DNA from: CALAED01 sp035765195
Lineage (GTDB): Bacteria; Actinomycetota; Actinomycetes; Streptosporangiales; Streptosporangiaceae
NCBI GenBank assembly: GCA_035765195.1
Contig: DASTYC010000022.1
Coordinates: 30,647 to 94,646 of the forward strand
Reading direction: 5' to 3'
DNA: 64,000 bases
This document shows, piece by piece, positions 42,712 to 51,999 of this stretch (positions within the stretch are counted from its first letter, which is position 1; every line of letters begins with the position of its first letter). Position numbers and translations under genes: made by a program. The notes beneath the pieces are model-generated. The model saw only the letters and a list, made by a program, of their open reading frames with translations. It did not search any database and had not been told where the DNA came from.

Positions 42712-45465
42712 ATGAGCCAGCCGACGTCGGCGATGCACAGATCGATCCTCTGCGTGGACGTGGAGAACTTCGGCGACCGGCGCCGGACCGATCCCGATCA
42801 GGCCATCGTGCGGGCCGGGCTGTACGGGGCCGTCAAGGACGCGTTCGCCGCCGCTCGGATCGTCTGGGACGACTGCCACCACGAGGACCGCGGGGACGGC
42901 GTCCTCGTTCTGGTCCATCCGGACGTGCCCAAGAGCGCCCTCGCGACGACTTTTCTCGCCGAGCTGGCCGAGGCGCTCACACGGCACAACCGGGCTCATG
43001 GTCCGTCGGCGCGGATCAGGCTCCGCGTGGCCCTCCATGCCGGAGAGGTCCGCCACGACCCGCACGGTGTTGTGGGTTCGGCGATCAACTTCGCGTTCCG
43101 GCTGCTCAACGCGGGCGCCGTCAAATCGGCGCTGCGCCGTTCCGCCGGAGTGCTGGCCGTCGTCGCATCGGGCTGGTTCTACGACGAGGTCATCCGGCAC
43201 GAGCCGGCGGCCGTCCCGGCCGAGTACAACGCCGTCCGCGTCTCGGTCAAGCAGGCCAGGGCACGCGCCTGGGTGTACGCGCCCGACCGGCCCGGCGGAC
43301 ACGGCGGGGCCGACCATGACACCACATGGCAGGGGACGCGTGCCGCCCCGGCCGCGGCGAACGTGCCCAGGCAGCTTCTCGCTCCGGTCGGCGACTTCGT
43401 CGGGCGAGACGACGCGCTCGCGACCCTGGCGGGTCTGGTGGGCGAGCCCTCCGGCCGGGCCCCGGCCGTGGTGGTCGCGGTGATCGCGGGGCCTGCCGGC
43501 GTGGGCAAGACCGCGCTGGTCATGCACTGGGCCCATCAGTTCCGAAGGCATTTTCCCGACGGCGAGCTGTACATCAACCTGCGCGGCGCCGACCCCGGAC
43601 CGGCGGTCCCTCCCGAAGAGGCGCTGGACTGGATGCTGCGCGCGCTCGATGTGGACGCGGAGAAGATCCCCGCGGGCGTCGAGGCCAAGGCCGCCGCGTA
43701 CCGCTCGCTGCTCGACGGGCGGCGCATGCTCGTCGTGCTGGACAACGCCGCCAACGTCGAACAGGCTCGGTCACTGATGCCGGGCACGCCCGGCTGTGTG
43801 GTCATGGTGACGAGCCGCGGCCTGCTGTCCGGCTTCATCGCCCGGGACGGCGCGCACCGCATTCGGCTCGACCGGCTGACCAAGGCGGAGGCGGTCGACT
43901 TGCTCCGGCAGATCATCGGTGCGACGCAGGTCGACGCGGAGCCCGCGGCCGCCCTGACGATCGCGTTGCGGTGCGACTGCCTGCCGTTGGCGCTGCGGGT
44001 GGCCGCGCAACGCGTCGTGACCCGCAGGCACGCCAGCCTCGCCCAGGTGGCCGATGACCTGTGCGACGAACGGAGCCGGCTGGACATGCTCGACACCGAC
44101 GACGAGTACACCGGTGTGCGCACGGCCTTCTCCTGGTCCTACCGCGCGCTGCCCGCGCCAGATGCCCGTACGTTCCGGCTCCTCGGGCTGCACCGTGGCC
44201 CGGACATCAGCCTCGACGTCGTCGCGGCGCTCACCGGTACCACCACGGCCGCGGCGCGGCGGTCGCTCGAGTTGCTGACGAGCCAGCATCTGGTGGAGGA
44301 GACCGCGCCGGATCGCTACCGCCTGCACGATCTGCTGCGCTGCTATGCCGAGGAACGTGCGCACGCTGAGGAGACGGAGCAGGACGTCTCACACGCGGTG
44401 CGGTGCATGCTCGTGTGGTATCTGCAGGCCGCCGACGACGCGAGAGGCAACTTCCTTCCGCACCACTTCACCGTCGCGCTCACCGCCGGCGTCGCACCCG
44501 CCAGGCGGGGAACCTTCACCGGCTACGGCGAGGCGCAGCGCTGGTGCGAGATGGAACGGATCAACCTCATCGCCGCCATCCACCACGCCGCCGACGCCGG
44601 CCATCACGACATCGCCTGGCGCCTCACCGTCGCCCTTACCGCCTTCTTCTACCTGCGCAAATATCCCGCGGACTGGACCGCGACGCACGAGGTCGGCCTG
44701 GCCTCCGCCCGTCACCTCGGCGATCGAGTCGGCGAGGCCAGCGTGCTGATGGGCCTGGGGTTCGCCTTTCAAGACCACCGCTTCGAGGAGTCCATGGGGT
44801 ACTTTCGCCAGGCCCTGGACATCTTCCGGGCGACGAACGACCGCTCGGGCCAGGCGTGGGCCATCCTCGGAATCGGGCATGTGTCGCGCGGACTGCGCCG
44901 GTTCGAAGAGTCGATCGAGCACTACAGCGAGGCGCTGGACGTCTTCGGCGAGATGGGCGTCCGGCTGGGTCGAAGCCTCGCCTTCCTCGGGCTCGGCTAC
45001 GCGTTCGGCGGCCTGCAACGATTCGAACTGTCCATCGAATGCTTCCGCAGCGCCCTCGAGTTCGTCGACGACGACCAGCGGACCGAAGGGTGGGCGCTGC
45101 ATGGTCTCGGTTACGGGTACCGAGGTCTCGGCCGCGTCCCTGAGTCCATCGACCATTGCGAGCGGGCGTTGCTCGTCTTCGCCAAGATCGGCGACTGGCG
45201 GGGGCAGGGCGAGGCGATGTACAACCTCGGGAAGGCCCAGGCCGACGCCGGCCGCCACGAGTTGGCGCGCCAATATTGGACGCAGGCGCTGGCCATCTTC
45301 CACGACCTGAACGACGACCGCGAGTCCGACGTTCGCGCCCGCCTGGACGAACACGAACCAGATGTCCGGGCCGGCGCCGCGACGGCCGGCACGGCGCGTG
45401 CCGGTGGCGTGTCCGTATTGCCACGAGGTGGCAACGCCCGCGACCGGAGCGGCGGCGGGGATTAG
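42712..45465 (+). CDS. STAND protein: nucleotidyl-cyclase-like domain, NB-ARC ATPase and TPR repeats
   Basis: 917 aa from ATG 42712 (GGAGTGG about 5 bases upstream). Residues 8-175 resemble a class III cyclase domain: LCVDVENFGD with a first metal Asp, HEDRGDGVLVLVHPD with a second, and LRVALHAGEVRHDPHGVVGSA. Residues 215-520 are NB-ARC: VIAGPAGVGKTALVMHW (Walker A), RRMLVVLDNAANVEQA (Walker B) and CLPLALRVAAQRV (GLPL). From about 640 to 900 there are at least six TPR-like repeats (e.g. GQAWAILGIGHVSRGLRRFEES). No DNA-binding domain is seen, so it is probably a signalling or conflict-system switch and not an AfsR-type activator. Confidence 0.78.
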   Translation: MSQPTSAMHRSILCVDVENFGDRRRTDPDQAIVRAGLYGAVKDAFAAARIVWDDCHHEDRGDGVLVLVHPDVPKSALATTFLAELAEALTRHNRAHGPSARIRLRVALHAGEVRHDPHGVVGSAINFAFRLLNAGAVKSALRRSAGVLAVVASGWFYDEVIRHEPAAVPAEYNAVRVSVKQARARAWVYAPDRPGGHGGADHDTTWQGTRAAPAAANVPRQLLAPVGDFVGRDDALATLAGLVGEPSGRAPAVVVAVIAGPAGVGKTALVMHWAHQFRRHFPDGELYINLRGADPGPAVPPEEALDWMLRALDVDAEKIPAGVEAKAAAYRSLLDGRRMLVVLDNAANVEQARSLMPGTPGCVVMVTSRGLLSGFIARDGAHRIRLDRLTKAEAVDLLRQIIGATQVDAEPAAALTIALRCDCLPLALRVAAQRVVTRRHASLAQVADDLCDERSRLDMLDTDDEYTGVRTAFSWSYRALPAPDARTFRLLGLHRGPDISLDVVAALTGTTTAAARRSLELLTSQHLVEETAPDRYRLHDLLRCYAEERAHAEETEQDVSHAVRCMLVWYLQAADDARGNFLPHHFTVALTAGVAPARRGTFTGYGEAQRWCEMERINLIAAIHHAADAGHHDIAWRLTVALTAFFYLRKYPADWTATHEVGLASARHLGDRVGEASVLMGLGFAFQDHRFEESMGYFRQALDIFRATNDRSGQAWAILGIGHVSRGLRRFEESIEHYSEALDVFGEMGVRLGRSLAFLGLGYAFGGLQRFELSIECFRSALEFVDDDQRTEGWALHGLGYGYRGLGRVPESIDHCERALLVFAKIGDWRGQGEAMYNLGKAQADAGRHELARQYWTQALAIFHDLNDDRESDVRARLDEHEPDVRAGAATAGTARAGGVSVLPRGGNARDRSGGGD

Positions 45466-45505
45466 AGTCGGCTGGTCGGCGTCGTACAACCAGGAAAGGA
45501 ATCAC

Positions 45506-46591
45506 ATGGCTCACGTGGTTCGCGGGGTGGTCGCACGGGCGAAAGGCGCGCCGGTCTCGGTGGAGTCGGTGCACGTGCCCGACCCCGGACCGGGAGAGGC
45601 GCTGGTGAAGGTGCAGGCCTGCGGGGTCTGCCACACCGACCTGCACTATCGCGAGGGCGGGATCAACGACGACTTCCCCTTCCTGCTCGGGCACGAGGCG
45701 GCCGGCCTGGTGCAGGCGGTGGGCGAGGGCGTGACGGACGTGGCCCCCGGCGACTTCGTGATCCTCAACTGGCGGGCGGTCTGCGGCCAGTGCCGGGCCT
45801 GCGCGCGGGGCCGTCCGTGGTACTGCTTCGCCACGCACAACGCCACGCAGAAGATGACGCTCGCCGACGGCACCGAGCTGTCTCCCGCCCTCGGCATCGG
45901 TGCCTTCGCCGAACTCACCTTGGTGGCGGCCGGGCAGTGCACCAAGGTCGATCCGGCCGCGAGCCCGGCGGCCGCCGGGCTGCTCGGCTGCGGCGTGATG
46001 GCCGGCCTGGGCGCGGCCATCAACACGGGCGGGGTCACGCGCGGCGATTCGGTCGCGGTGATCGGCTGTGGCGGCGTCGGGAACGCCGCCATCGCCGGCG
46101 CCCGGCTGGCCGGCGCGGCGAAGATCATCGCCGTGGACATCGACGACCGCAAGCTCGACTGGGCCAAGGGGTTCGGCGCGACCCACACGATCAACTCCGC
46201 GTCGGCCGATCCCGTCGCGGCGATCCGCGAGCTCACCGGCGGCAACGGCGCCGACGTCGTGGTCGAGGCGGTGGGCCGGCCGGAGACCTACGAGCAGGCC
46301 TTCTACGCTCGCGACCTGGCCGGGACCGTCGTGCTCGTCGGCGTGCCCACGCCCGACATGCGCCTCGAGTTGCCGTTGCTCGATGTCTTCGGGCGCGGCG
46401 GTTCGCTGAAGTCGTCGTGGTACGGCGACTGCCTGCCCTCCCGCGACTTCCCCATGCTCATCGATCTCTACCTGCAGGGCCGGCTGGACCTGGACGGCTT
46501 CGTGTCCGAGACGATCGGGCTGGACGATGTGGAGGCGGCGTTCGACAAGATGCACAAGGGCGAGGTGCTGCGCTCGGTGGTGCTGTTTTGA
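45506..46591 (+). CDS. mscR: S-(hydroxymethyl)mycothiol dehydrogenase
   Basis: 361 aa zinc-dependent class III-type alcohol dehydrogenase. CGVCHTDLHYREGG holds catalytic zinc Cys, GHEAAGLVQAVGEGV the GHE motif, and CGQCRACARGRPWYC the structural zinc cysteines. VAVIGCGGVGNAAIAGARLAGA binds NAD. These, the length and the partner hydrolase gene fit the mycothiol-dependent formaldehyde dehydrogenase, which oxidises S-hydroxymethyl-mycothiol to formyl-mycothiol. AGGAAAGGA lies 5 bases before ATG 45506. It overlaps the following hydrolase gene by 4 bases. Confidence 0.85.
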   Translation: MAHVVRGVVARAKGAPVSVESVHVPDPGPGEALVKVQACGVCHTDLHYREGGINDDFPFLLGHEAAGLVQAVGEGVTDVAPGDFVILNWRAVCGQCRACARGRPWYCFATHNATQKMTLADGTELSPALGIGAFAELTLVAAGQCTKVDPAASPAAAGLLGCGVMAGLGAAINTGGVTRGDSVAVIGCGGVGNAAIAGARLAGAAKIIAVDIDDRKLDWAKGFGATHTINSASADPVAAIRELTGGNGADVVVEAVGRPETYEQAFYARDLAGTVVLVGVPTPDMRLELPLLDVFGRGGSLKSSWYGDCLPSRDFPMLIDLYLQGRLDLDGFVSETIGLDDVEAAFDKMHKGEVLRSVVLF

Positions 46592-47217
46592 CGGCCCGGA
46601 TCGACCACATCGTCACGTCGGGGCAGTTCACCCTGGACGGCGGCACCTGGGACGTCGACAACAACGTGTGGCTGGTGGGCGATGACCGCGAGGTGCTCGT
46701 CATCGACGCCGCCCACGACGCCGACGCGGTGCTGGCCGCGGTCGGGGACCGGCGGCTCGCCGGCATCGTCTGCACGCACGCGCACAACGACCACATCAAC
46801 GCGGCGGCCGAGGTGGCCGACCGCGCCGGGGCGAAAATCCTGCTGCACCCCGCCGACCAGGTGTTGTGGGACATGGTCTATCCCGATCGCCGGCCCGACG
46901 AGCCGCTGGCCGACGGCGCCGAGATCGTGGTGGCCGGCACCGCGCTGCGCGTCCTGCACACGCCCGGTCACGCGCCGGGGGCGGTGTGCCTGTACGTGCC
47001 GGAGCAGGCGACGGTCTTCACCGGCGACACCCTGTTCCATGGCGGACCCGGCGCAACGGGCCGGTCGTACTCCGACTTCGACACCATCATCGCGTCGATC
47101 CGCGACCGGCTGCTGACGCTGCCGCCCGACACCACCGTACGGACCGGTCACGGCGACGCGACCGACATCGGGGCCGAATCGCCGCACCTGGAGGAGTGGA
47201 TCGCCCGAGGCCATTAG
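46588..47217 (+). CDS. MBL-fold metallohydrolase partner of the mycothiol dehydrogenase
   Basis: 209 aa starting at TTG 46588, which overlaps the dehydrogenase stop (TTGA). The metal motif THAHNDHINAA (HxHxDH), HTPGHAPGAVCL (third His) and FTGDTLFHGG (Asp) are all present, followed by the terminal GHGDATDIGAE. Glyoxalase-II-like proteins are regularly coupled to mscR and are thought to hydrolyse the formyl-mycothiol product to formate and mycothiol. A hairpin follows 6 bases after the stop. Confidence 0.83.
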   Translation: MTARIDHIVTSGQFTLDGGTWDVDNNVWLVGDDREVLVIDAAHDADAVLAAVGDRRLAGIVCTHAHNDHINAAAEVADRAGAKILLHPADQVLWDMVYPDRRPDEPLADGAEIVVAGTALRVLHTPGHAPGAVCLYVPEQATVFTGDTLFHGGPGATGRSYSDFDTIIASIRDRLLTLPPDTTVRTGHGDATDIGAESPHLEEWIARGH

Positions 47218-47223
47218 CCGGCG

Positions 47224-47254
47224 CCGGATTCGGCATGGCCTGAATGCCGTCCGG
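47224..47254. terminator. Hairpin after the mscR/MBL operon
   Basis: CCGG-ATT-CGGCAT (47224-47236) pairs with ATGCCG-T-CCGG (47244-47254) around a 7-base loop, starting 6 bases past the hydrolase stop. No T-run follows. It probably ends the mscR transcript. Confidence 0.5.
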
Positions 47255-47498
47255 ACACATAATTGCGGCTTCCCTGCCGAGCGCCATTGCCGGACCCCTT
47301 TCCGGTGGGCGGCGCATTTCCCCCGGTCGCGAGTCGATTTGGGGATCGACTGAGTTCTGGAGCCGCGATATTGGGCGATCGCACCATGCGTACCGCCGGA
47401 GCGCGCGCGACGATATTGTGCAGCGGCCCTGACGCCCAAGAGGAACGTCAAGCCGGGAGCGCGAAAGCACCGCAGGCAGCGGGACAGAGGGGACGATT
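47255..47498 (+). promoter_or_regulatory. Upstream region of the formate-THF ligase gene
   Basis: This 244-base gene-free stretch precedes fhs. It has moderately AT-rich patches (GACACATAATTGC, GATATTGTGCAG) that could hold the promoter. I looked for a glycine or tetrahydrofolate riboswitch, given the gene, and saw no convincing match. Confidence 0.3.
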
Positions 47499-49196
47499 AT
47501 GGCGATGCCCAGTGCGTTGGAGATCGCGCGGCAGGCCACGCTCAAGCCGGTGACCGAGATCGGCGCGGATATCGGGATCCCGCCCTGGCTGATCGAACCG
47601 TACGGCGAGTACGTCGCCAAGATCGGGCTCGAGGCCATCGATGAGCTCGCCGACCGGCCCAGGGCTCGTTACGTGGTGGTCACCGCGATCACCCCGACGC
47701 CGCTCGGCGAGGGCAAGACGACCACCACGGTGGGGCTCGGCCAGGCGATGCGGCACATCGGCAAGCGCGCCACGGTCGCGATCCGGCAGGCGTCGATGGG
47801 CCCCACGTTCGGCATCAAGGGCGGCGCGGCCGGCGGCGGGTACAGCCAGGCGGTGCCGTTCGAGACGCTCAACCTGCACCTCACCGGCGACATGCACGCG
47901 GTGACGGCGGCGCACAACCAGTTGGCCGCGATGATCGACAGCCACCTCTACCAGGGAAACGCGCTCGGAATCGACCCGCACAACATCAGCTGGCGCAGGG
48001 TGCTCGACGTCAACGACCGGGCGCTGCGCAACATCGTCATCGGCCTGGGCGCGGCCGCCGACGGCGTGCCGAGGCAGAGCGGGTTCGACATCACCGCCGC
48101 CTCGGAGGCGATGGCCATCTTGGCCTTGTCCGTCTCGCTGCGGGACATGCGGACCAGGCTCGGCCGGATCGTCGTCGGCTACACCAAGTCGGGCGAGCCG
48201 GTGACCGCCGAGCACCTCCGCGCGGCCGGCGCGATGACCGTGATGATGCGCGAGGCGATCAAACCGAACCTGCTGCAGACGCTGGAGAACACCCCGGTGC
48301 TCGTGCACGCCGGCCCGTTCGGCAACATCGCGCACGGCAACTCCTCGGTGGTCGCCGACCTCATCGGCATTCACACCGGCGATTTCCTGATCACCGAGGC
48401 GGGGTTCGGCGCGGACATGGGCGCGGAACGCTTCTTCAACATCAAGTGCCGGGTTTCGGGGCTGGTCCCGGACGCCGCGGTGGTGGTCGCGACCGTACGC
48501 GCGCTCAAGGCGCATTCCGGACGGCACCGCATCGTCGCCGGCAAGCCCCTCCCGCCGGCGCTGCTGGAGGAGAACCCCGAGGACGTGGCGGCGGGCGCGG
48601 CGAACCTCCGCAAGCAGATCGAAAACGTCCGGCTGCACGGCGTCACCCCGGTGGTCGCGATCAACGCGATGCCGGAGGACTTCCCGTCCGAGCACGCCGA
48701 GATCAGGGCGGTCGCCGAGCAGCTGGGCGTCAGGTCGGCGGTGTGCCGCAACTTCACCGAGGGCGGCCGCGGCGCCACCGAGCTCGCCGAGGCCGTCGCC
48801 GAAGCGGCCGAGGAGCCCGGGGAGTTCCGCTTCCTCTACCCGCTCGACGCCTCGCTCCGCGAGAAGATCGAAACGATCGCCACGCGGGTGTACGGCGCCG
48901 ACGGCGTGGACTATTCGGCCAGGGCGGCGGGACAGCTCGACGCGTTCGAAGGCAACGGTTTCGGGGACCTGCCGGTGTGCGTCGCCAAGACCCAGCTCTC
49001 GCTGTCGGCCGACCCGAAGCTGAAGGGCGCGCCGACCGGCTACCGGCTGCCGGTGACCGAGGTCCGCGCCTCGGTGGGCGCCGGGTTCATCTACCCGATC
49101 TGCGGGGATATGAGGACGATGCCGGGGCTGGCGGCGAATTCGGCCGCCACGCGGATCGACATCGACGAGAACGGCCAGGTGGTCGGCCTGTCGTGA
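47499..49196 (+). CDS. fhs: Formate-tetrahydrofolate ligase
   Basis: 565 aa, full length for the family. The ATP-binding loop TPTPLGEGKTTTTVGLGQA lies near residue 65. RQASMGPTFGIKGGAAGGG and NLHLTGDMHAVTAAHN are family signatures, and GNIAHGNSSVVAD and TEAGFGADMGAE follow. The enzyme makes 10-formyl-THF from formate, THF and ATP. AGAGGGGACG stands about 6 bases before ATG 47499. Its stop overlaps the GTG of the cyclodeaminase-type gene. Formate released by the upstream formaldehyde pathway would be its substrate. Confidence 0.95.
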   Translation: MAMPSALEIARQATLKPVTEIGADIGIPPWLIEPYGEYVAKIGLEAIDELADRPRARYVVVTAITPTPLGEGKTTTTVGLGQAMRHIGKRATVAIRQASMGPTFGIKGGAAGGGYSQAVPFETLNLHLTGDMHAVTAAHNQLAAMIDSHLYQGNALGIDPHNISWRRVLDVNDRALRNIVIGLGAAADGVPRQSGFDITAASEAMAILALSVSLRDMRTRLGRIVVGYTKSGEPVTAEHLRAAGAMTVMMREAIKPNLLQTLENTPVLVHAGPFGNIAHGNSSVVADLIGIHTGDFLITEAGFGADMGAERFFNIKCRVSGLVPDAAVVVATVRALKAHSGRHRIVAGKPLPPALLEENPEDVAAGAANLRKQIENVRLHGVTPVVAINAMPEDFPSEHAEIRAVAEQLGVRSAVCRNFTEGGRGATELAEAVAEAAEEPGEFRFLYPLDASLREKIETIATRVYGADGVDYSARAAGQLDAFEGNGFGDLPVCVAKTQLSLSADPKLKGAPTGYRLPVTEVRASVGAGFIYPICGDMRTMPGLAANSAATRIDIDENGQVVGLS

Positions 49197-49789
49197 GCGC
49201 CGACGGGGGAGCGGATGGTGTGGTGAGCGAGCCGGAGCCCTATCTCGGCATGCCGGTGGGCCGGTTCCTGGACGAGCTGGCGGCGGGCCGGCCGGCCCCG
49301 GGAGGCGGCTCGGCCGCGGCCTTGACCGTCGCGCTCGCCGCCGGCCTGTGCGCGATGGCGGCGCGACTGTCGGAGGGGCGGCTCGCCCGGGCGGCGGAGC
49401 TCGCGGCCCAGGCGGAGGAACTGCGGGCCGGCGTTGCCCCGCTGGCCCAGGCCGACGCCGACGGATATCGCGCGGTGCTCGAGGCGCACCGGCTCCCGCC
49501 CGGCACACCCGGCCGGGCGGAGGCGATCTCCGCGGCCCTGTCCGGGGCCTCGGCCGTGCCCGTCCAGATCGTCGAGGCGGGGGTGCGGGTGGCCGGGCTG
49601 GCCGGAAGACTCGCCGAGGAAGGCAATCAGAACCTGCGGGGCGACGCGGAGACCGCGGCGCTGCTCGCCGCCGCGGGTGCGCGCGCGGCGGGCGGCCTGG
49701 TCGCCATCAACCTGGCGGGAGCCCGCGACGACGACCGCTCCGCCTACGTCGAGCGGTTGTTGCGAAAGCTCCCCCCTGCCGCGGGCTAG
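49193..49789 (+). CDS. Cyclodeaminase-type methenyl-THF cyclohydrolase (FchA-like)
   Basis: 198 aa from GTG 49193, which overlaps the fhs stop (GTGA); GTG 49223 is an alternative. LGMPVGRFLDELAAGRPAPGGGSAAALTVALAAGLC is the N-terminal signature of the FTCD_C cyclodeaminase/cyclohydrolase domain, with the glycine-rich GGGSAA turn. EEGNQNLRGDAETAALLAAAGARAA is a second conserved stretch. Paired with fhs, it most likely interconverts 10-formyl- and 5,10-methenyl-THF, as FchA does. Confidence 0.82.
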   Translation: MSADGGADGVVSEPEPYLGMPVGRFLDELAAGRPAPGGGSAAALTVALAAGLCAMAARLSEGRLARAAELAAQAEELRAGVAPLAQADADGYRAVLEAHRLPPGTPGRAEAISAALSGASAVPVQIVEAGVRVAGLAGRLAEEGNQNLRGDAETAALLAAAGARAAGGLVAINLAGARDDDRSAYVERLLRKLPPAAG

Positions 49790-49806
49790 GGTCGCATCAC
49801 CGCACC

Positions 49807-50631
49807 CTACGGCTTGCGGGCGACGCCGCAGATCGCGTCGACGGGCGGGGGCGTTTCGTCGAGCTGAACGAGGTCGGGCCGCCACCGCGCGGTCACCACG
49901 ACCCCGGGCTCCACCAGCTCGAGGCCGTCGAAGAACTGGGCGATCCGGTCCGGGCTGCGCAGGTGGTAGGAGCTGGCGGAGGTCGCGTTGTAGGCGGCGA
50001 TGGCCTGGTTGAGCGTCTCGTTGGTGTCGGTGCCGTCGCTGCAGGCCAGATAGCTGCCCGACGGCAGCGCGGCCAGCAGGCGGCGGATGATGCCGTCCGG
50101 GTCGTCGGAGTCGGGTATCTGGCCCATGATGCCCAGCATCATGAGCGCGACCGGCTTGGAGAAGTCCAGGGTCTTGGCCGCCTCGGTCAAGATTTTCTCG
50201 GGGTCGCGCACGTCGGCGTCGATGTAGGCGCACGCCCCTTGAGGGGTGCTGGTGAGCAGCGCGCGGGCGTGGGCGAGCACGAGGGGGTCGTTGTCGACGT
50301 AGACGATCCGGCATTCGGGGGCGACGCGCTGGGCCACCTCGTGCGTGTTGTCGACGGTGGGCAGGCCGGTGCCGACGTCGAGGAACTGCCGGATCCCGAC
50401 CTCGCCGGCGAGGAAACGAACGGCGCGGGCGAGGAAGTAACGCTGGGCGCGCGCGATGTGGGCGATGCCGGGGAACGCTTCAATGATCTTGTCGCCGATC
50501 ACGCGGTCGACGGGGTAGTTGTCCTTGCCGCCCAGCAAGTAGTTCCACACGCGTGCCGAGTGCGGGCGGCTGCGATCGATCGCGCCAGAAGACCGGTCGG
50601 CGGGTGAGTCCGGAGAAAGAGGGTCGCTCAT
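49807..50631 (-). CDS. SAM-dependent methyltransferase (DUF574/Methyltransf_19 type)
   Basis: 274 aa. HSARVWNYLLGGKDNYPVDR near residue 24 is the hallmark of this actinobacterial family. FLDVGTGLPTVDNTHEVAQ is the SAM-binding motif I, IVYVDNDPLVLAHA motif II and PVALMMLGIMGQI follows. Substrates are unknown. The family is greatly expanded in actinomycetes and often sits beside HTH regulators; none is adjacent here. A perfect 17-base palindrome lies 24 bases before the start. Confidence 0.85.
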   Translation of the reverse strand: MSDPLSPDSPADRSSGAIDRSRPHSARVWNYLLGGKDNYPVDRVIGDKIIEAFPGIAHIARAQRYFLARAVRFLAGEVGIRQFLDVGTGLPTVDNTHEVAQRVAPECRIVYVDNDPLVLAHARALLTSTPQGACAYIDADVRDPEKILTEAAKTLDFSKPVALMMLGIMGQIPDSDDPDGIIRRLLAALPSGSYLACSDGTDTNETLNQAIAAYNATSASSYHLRSPDRIAQFFDGLELVEPGVVVTARWRPDLVQLDETPPPVDAICGVARKP

Positions 50632-50654
50632 GGTGGCTGGTTTCTGTGTGCGGC

Positions 50655-50671
50655 GGCAACACGGTGTTGCC
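50655..50671. promoter_or_regulatory. Perfect palindrome upstream of the DUF574 methyltransferase
   Basis: GGCAACAC-G-GTGTTGCC is an exact 8-bp inverted repeat around one base. It lies 24 bases before the ATG of the leftward methyltransferase, in the position expected for an operator over the promoter or 5' end. Confidence 0.6.
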
Positions 50672-51015
50672 TTCGCTGCCTCACCTTAGCCATTGCCGTG
50701 CCGGACGGAAGGTCTCGAATGATGATTTCACGGCCGGTGCCGGGCTCGACTACGCCGGCAACAGGCGGTGAGCTCGTCGGTCGCCCGGCGAGTGTCCGTG
50801 GAGAGCCCGGCGGCCGCCGCATTGACGCGCAATTTGCCAGGCGAACGCCGTGCGGCTGCTCTGTGCGCCAAAATCTTGGAACGGCTCTTTGTCGCCGATT
50901 ATTCGGAAAGTCATGCGAGCAAAGAAATGGCAACTCCTTCCAGCGCGGCTCCATGCGGTTCCCACGTCGCATGCCCGTTGGGGGGCGACGGCCCGACCGC
51001 GTAGCCTCTCGACAC

Positions 51016-51984
51016 ATGTCCTCTTCGGCTCTCCGAGCCCGGCGGTGGTCGCATCGGGCGGTCTGCGGCGCGATGACCATCGCCCTGGCCGCGGCCGCGG
51101 GCTGCACGGGCTCCCCGGACCCCGCCACCACGTCCACCACGTCCGGCGCGCCGCCGGGCGGGGCGACCACGGCGACCACGGCGACCCCGCCAAGCGCGCC
51201 GGCCGCGCCCGCCCCGGACGCGCCGATCCGGGGCGACGCCGCCTGGGCCGCGGACGCCTTGACGCGGACCGACGTCGCGCTCGACCAGGCCGTCGACGCC
51301 TGGCGAGACGACGGCGACCCGGCACGCGGCGAGCCGCCCAGGACCGTTGTGCTCCTGGCCCTCTACCAGCAGCGCGTCTACCGATTCCTGGCCCGCCATC
51401 CGGCGCTGGCCCGCCGGACGATGGCCAAGCTGCGCCGGCCGCTGGCCGCCCAGGTCGACGACAACGTGACGGCCATCCGCGACCTGCTCTCGCTGACCCG
51501 CCCGGTGCGCACGCCGGACGTCGTCCGCACCCAGCGGCCGCTGCCCGCGGGGGTGCTGCTCGGCTACTTCCAACGGGCCGGGCGCCGCTTCGACGTCTCC
51601 TGGCAGGTACTGGCCGCGGTGATGTTCGTGGAGACCAAGTTCGGCCGGGTGAAGTCGTCGAGTTCGGCCGGCGCGCAGGGCCCGATGCAGTTCCTGCCGG
51701 CGACCTGGAAGGCCTACGGTCTGGGCGGAGACATCCGTGATCCGCGCGACTCGGTGCTGGGCGCGGCCAACTACCTGCACGCCTCGGGCGCGCCGCGCGA
51801 CTATCCGCGGGCAGTGCACGCCTACAACCCCGATCGCCGCTACGTCGACGCCGTGCTCCGCCACGCCCGCCAGATCAGGCGCGACCCCCGGGCGTTCTAC
51901 GCGTATTACAACTGGCAGGTGTTCGTCGTCACCACCCGCGGCGACGTCCGCCGCTCCGGACCGCCGCCGCTCTCCGGCGACTGA
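51016..51984 (+). CDS. Lytic-transglycosylase-like lipoprotein
   Basis: 322 aa. The signal ends in the lipobox-like LAAAAGC (Cys about residue 33), followed by a Thr/Pro/Ala linker. The SLT/lysozyme-like domain begins near residue 185: VSWQVLAAVMFVETKFGRV with the catalytic Glu, SSAGAQGPMQFLPATWKAYG, DSVLGAANYLHASGAP and HAYNPDRRYVDAVL. It should cleave peptidoglycan glycan strands at the cell surface. ATG 51016 lies 8 bases after TAGCCT, so the transcript is probably leaderless. Confidence 0.83.
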   Translation: MSSSALRARRWSHRAVCGAMTIALAAAAGCTGSPDPATTSTTSGAPPGGATTATTATPPSAPAAPAPDAPIRGDAAWAADALTRTDVALDQAVDAWRDDGDPARGEPPRTVVLLALYQQRVYRFLARHPALARRTMAKLRRPLAAQVDDNVTAIRDLLSLTRPVRTPDVVRTQRPLPAGVLLGYFQRAGRRFDVSWQVLAAVMFVETKFGRVKSSSSAGAQGPMQFLPATWKAYGLGGDIRDPRDSVLGAANYLHASGAPRDYPRAVHAYNPDRRYVDAVLRHARQIRRDPRAFYAYYNWQVFVVTTRGDVRRSGPPPLSGD

Positions 51985-51999
51985 AGTCCGCGATGTAGA

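Noticed and set aside
47255..47498. Glycine or tetrahydrofolate riboswitch before fhs
   Set aside because: No conserved core of either class is visible in this interval.
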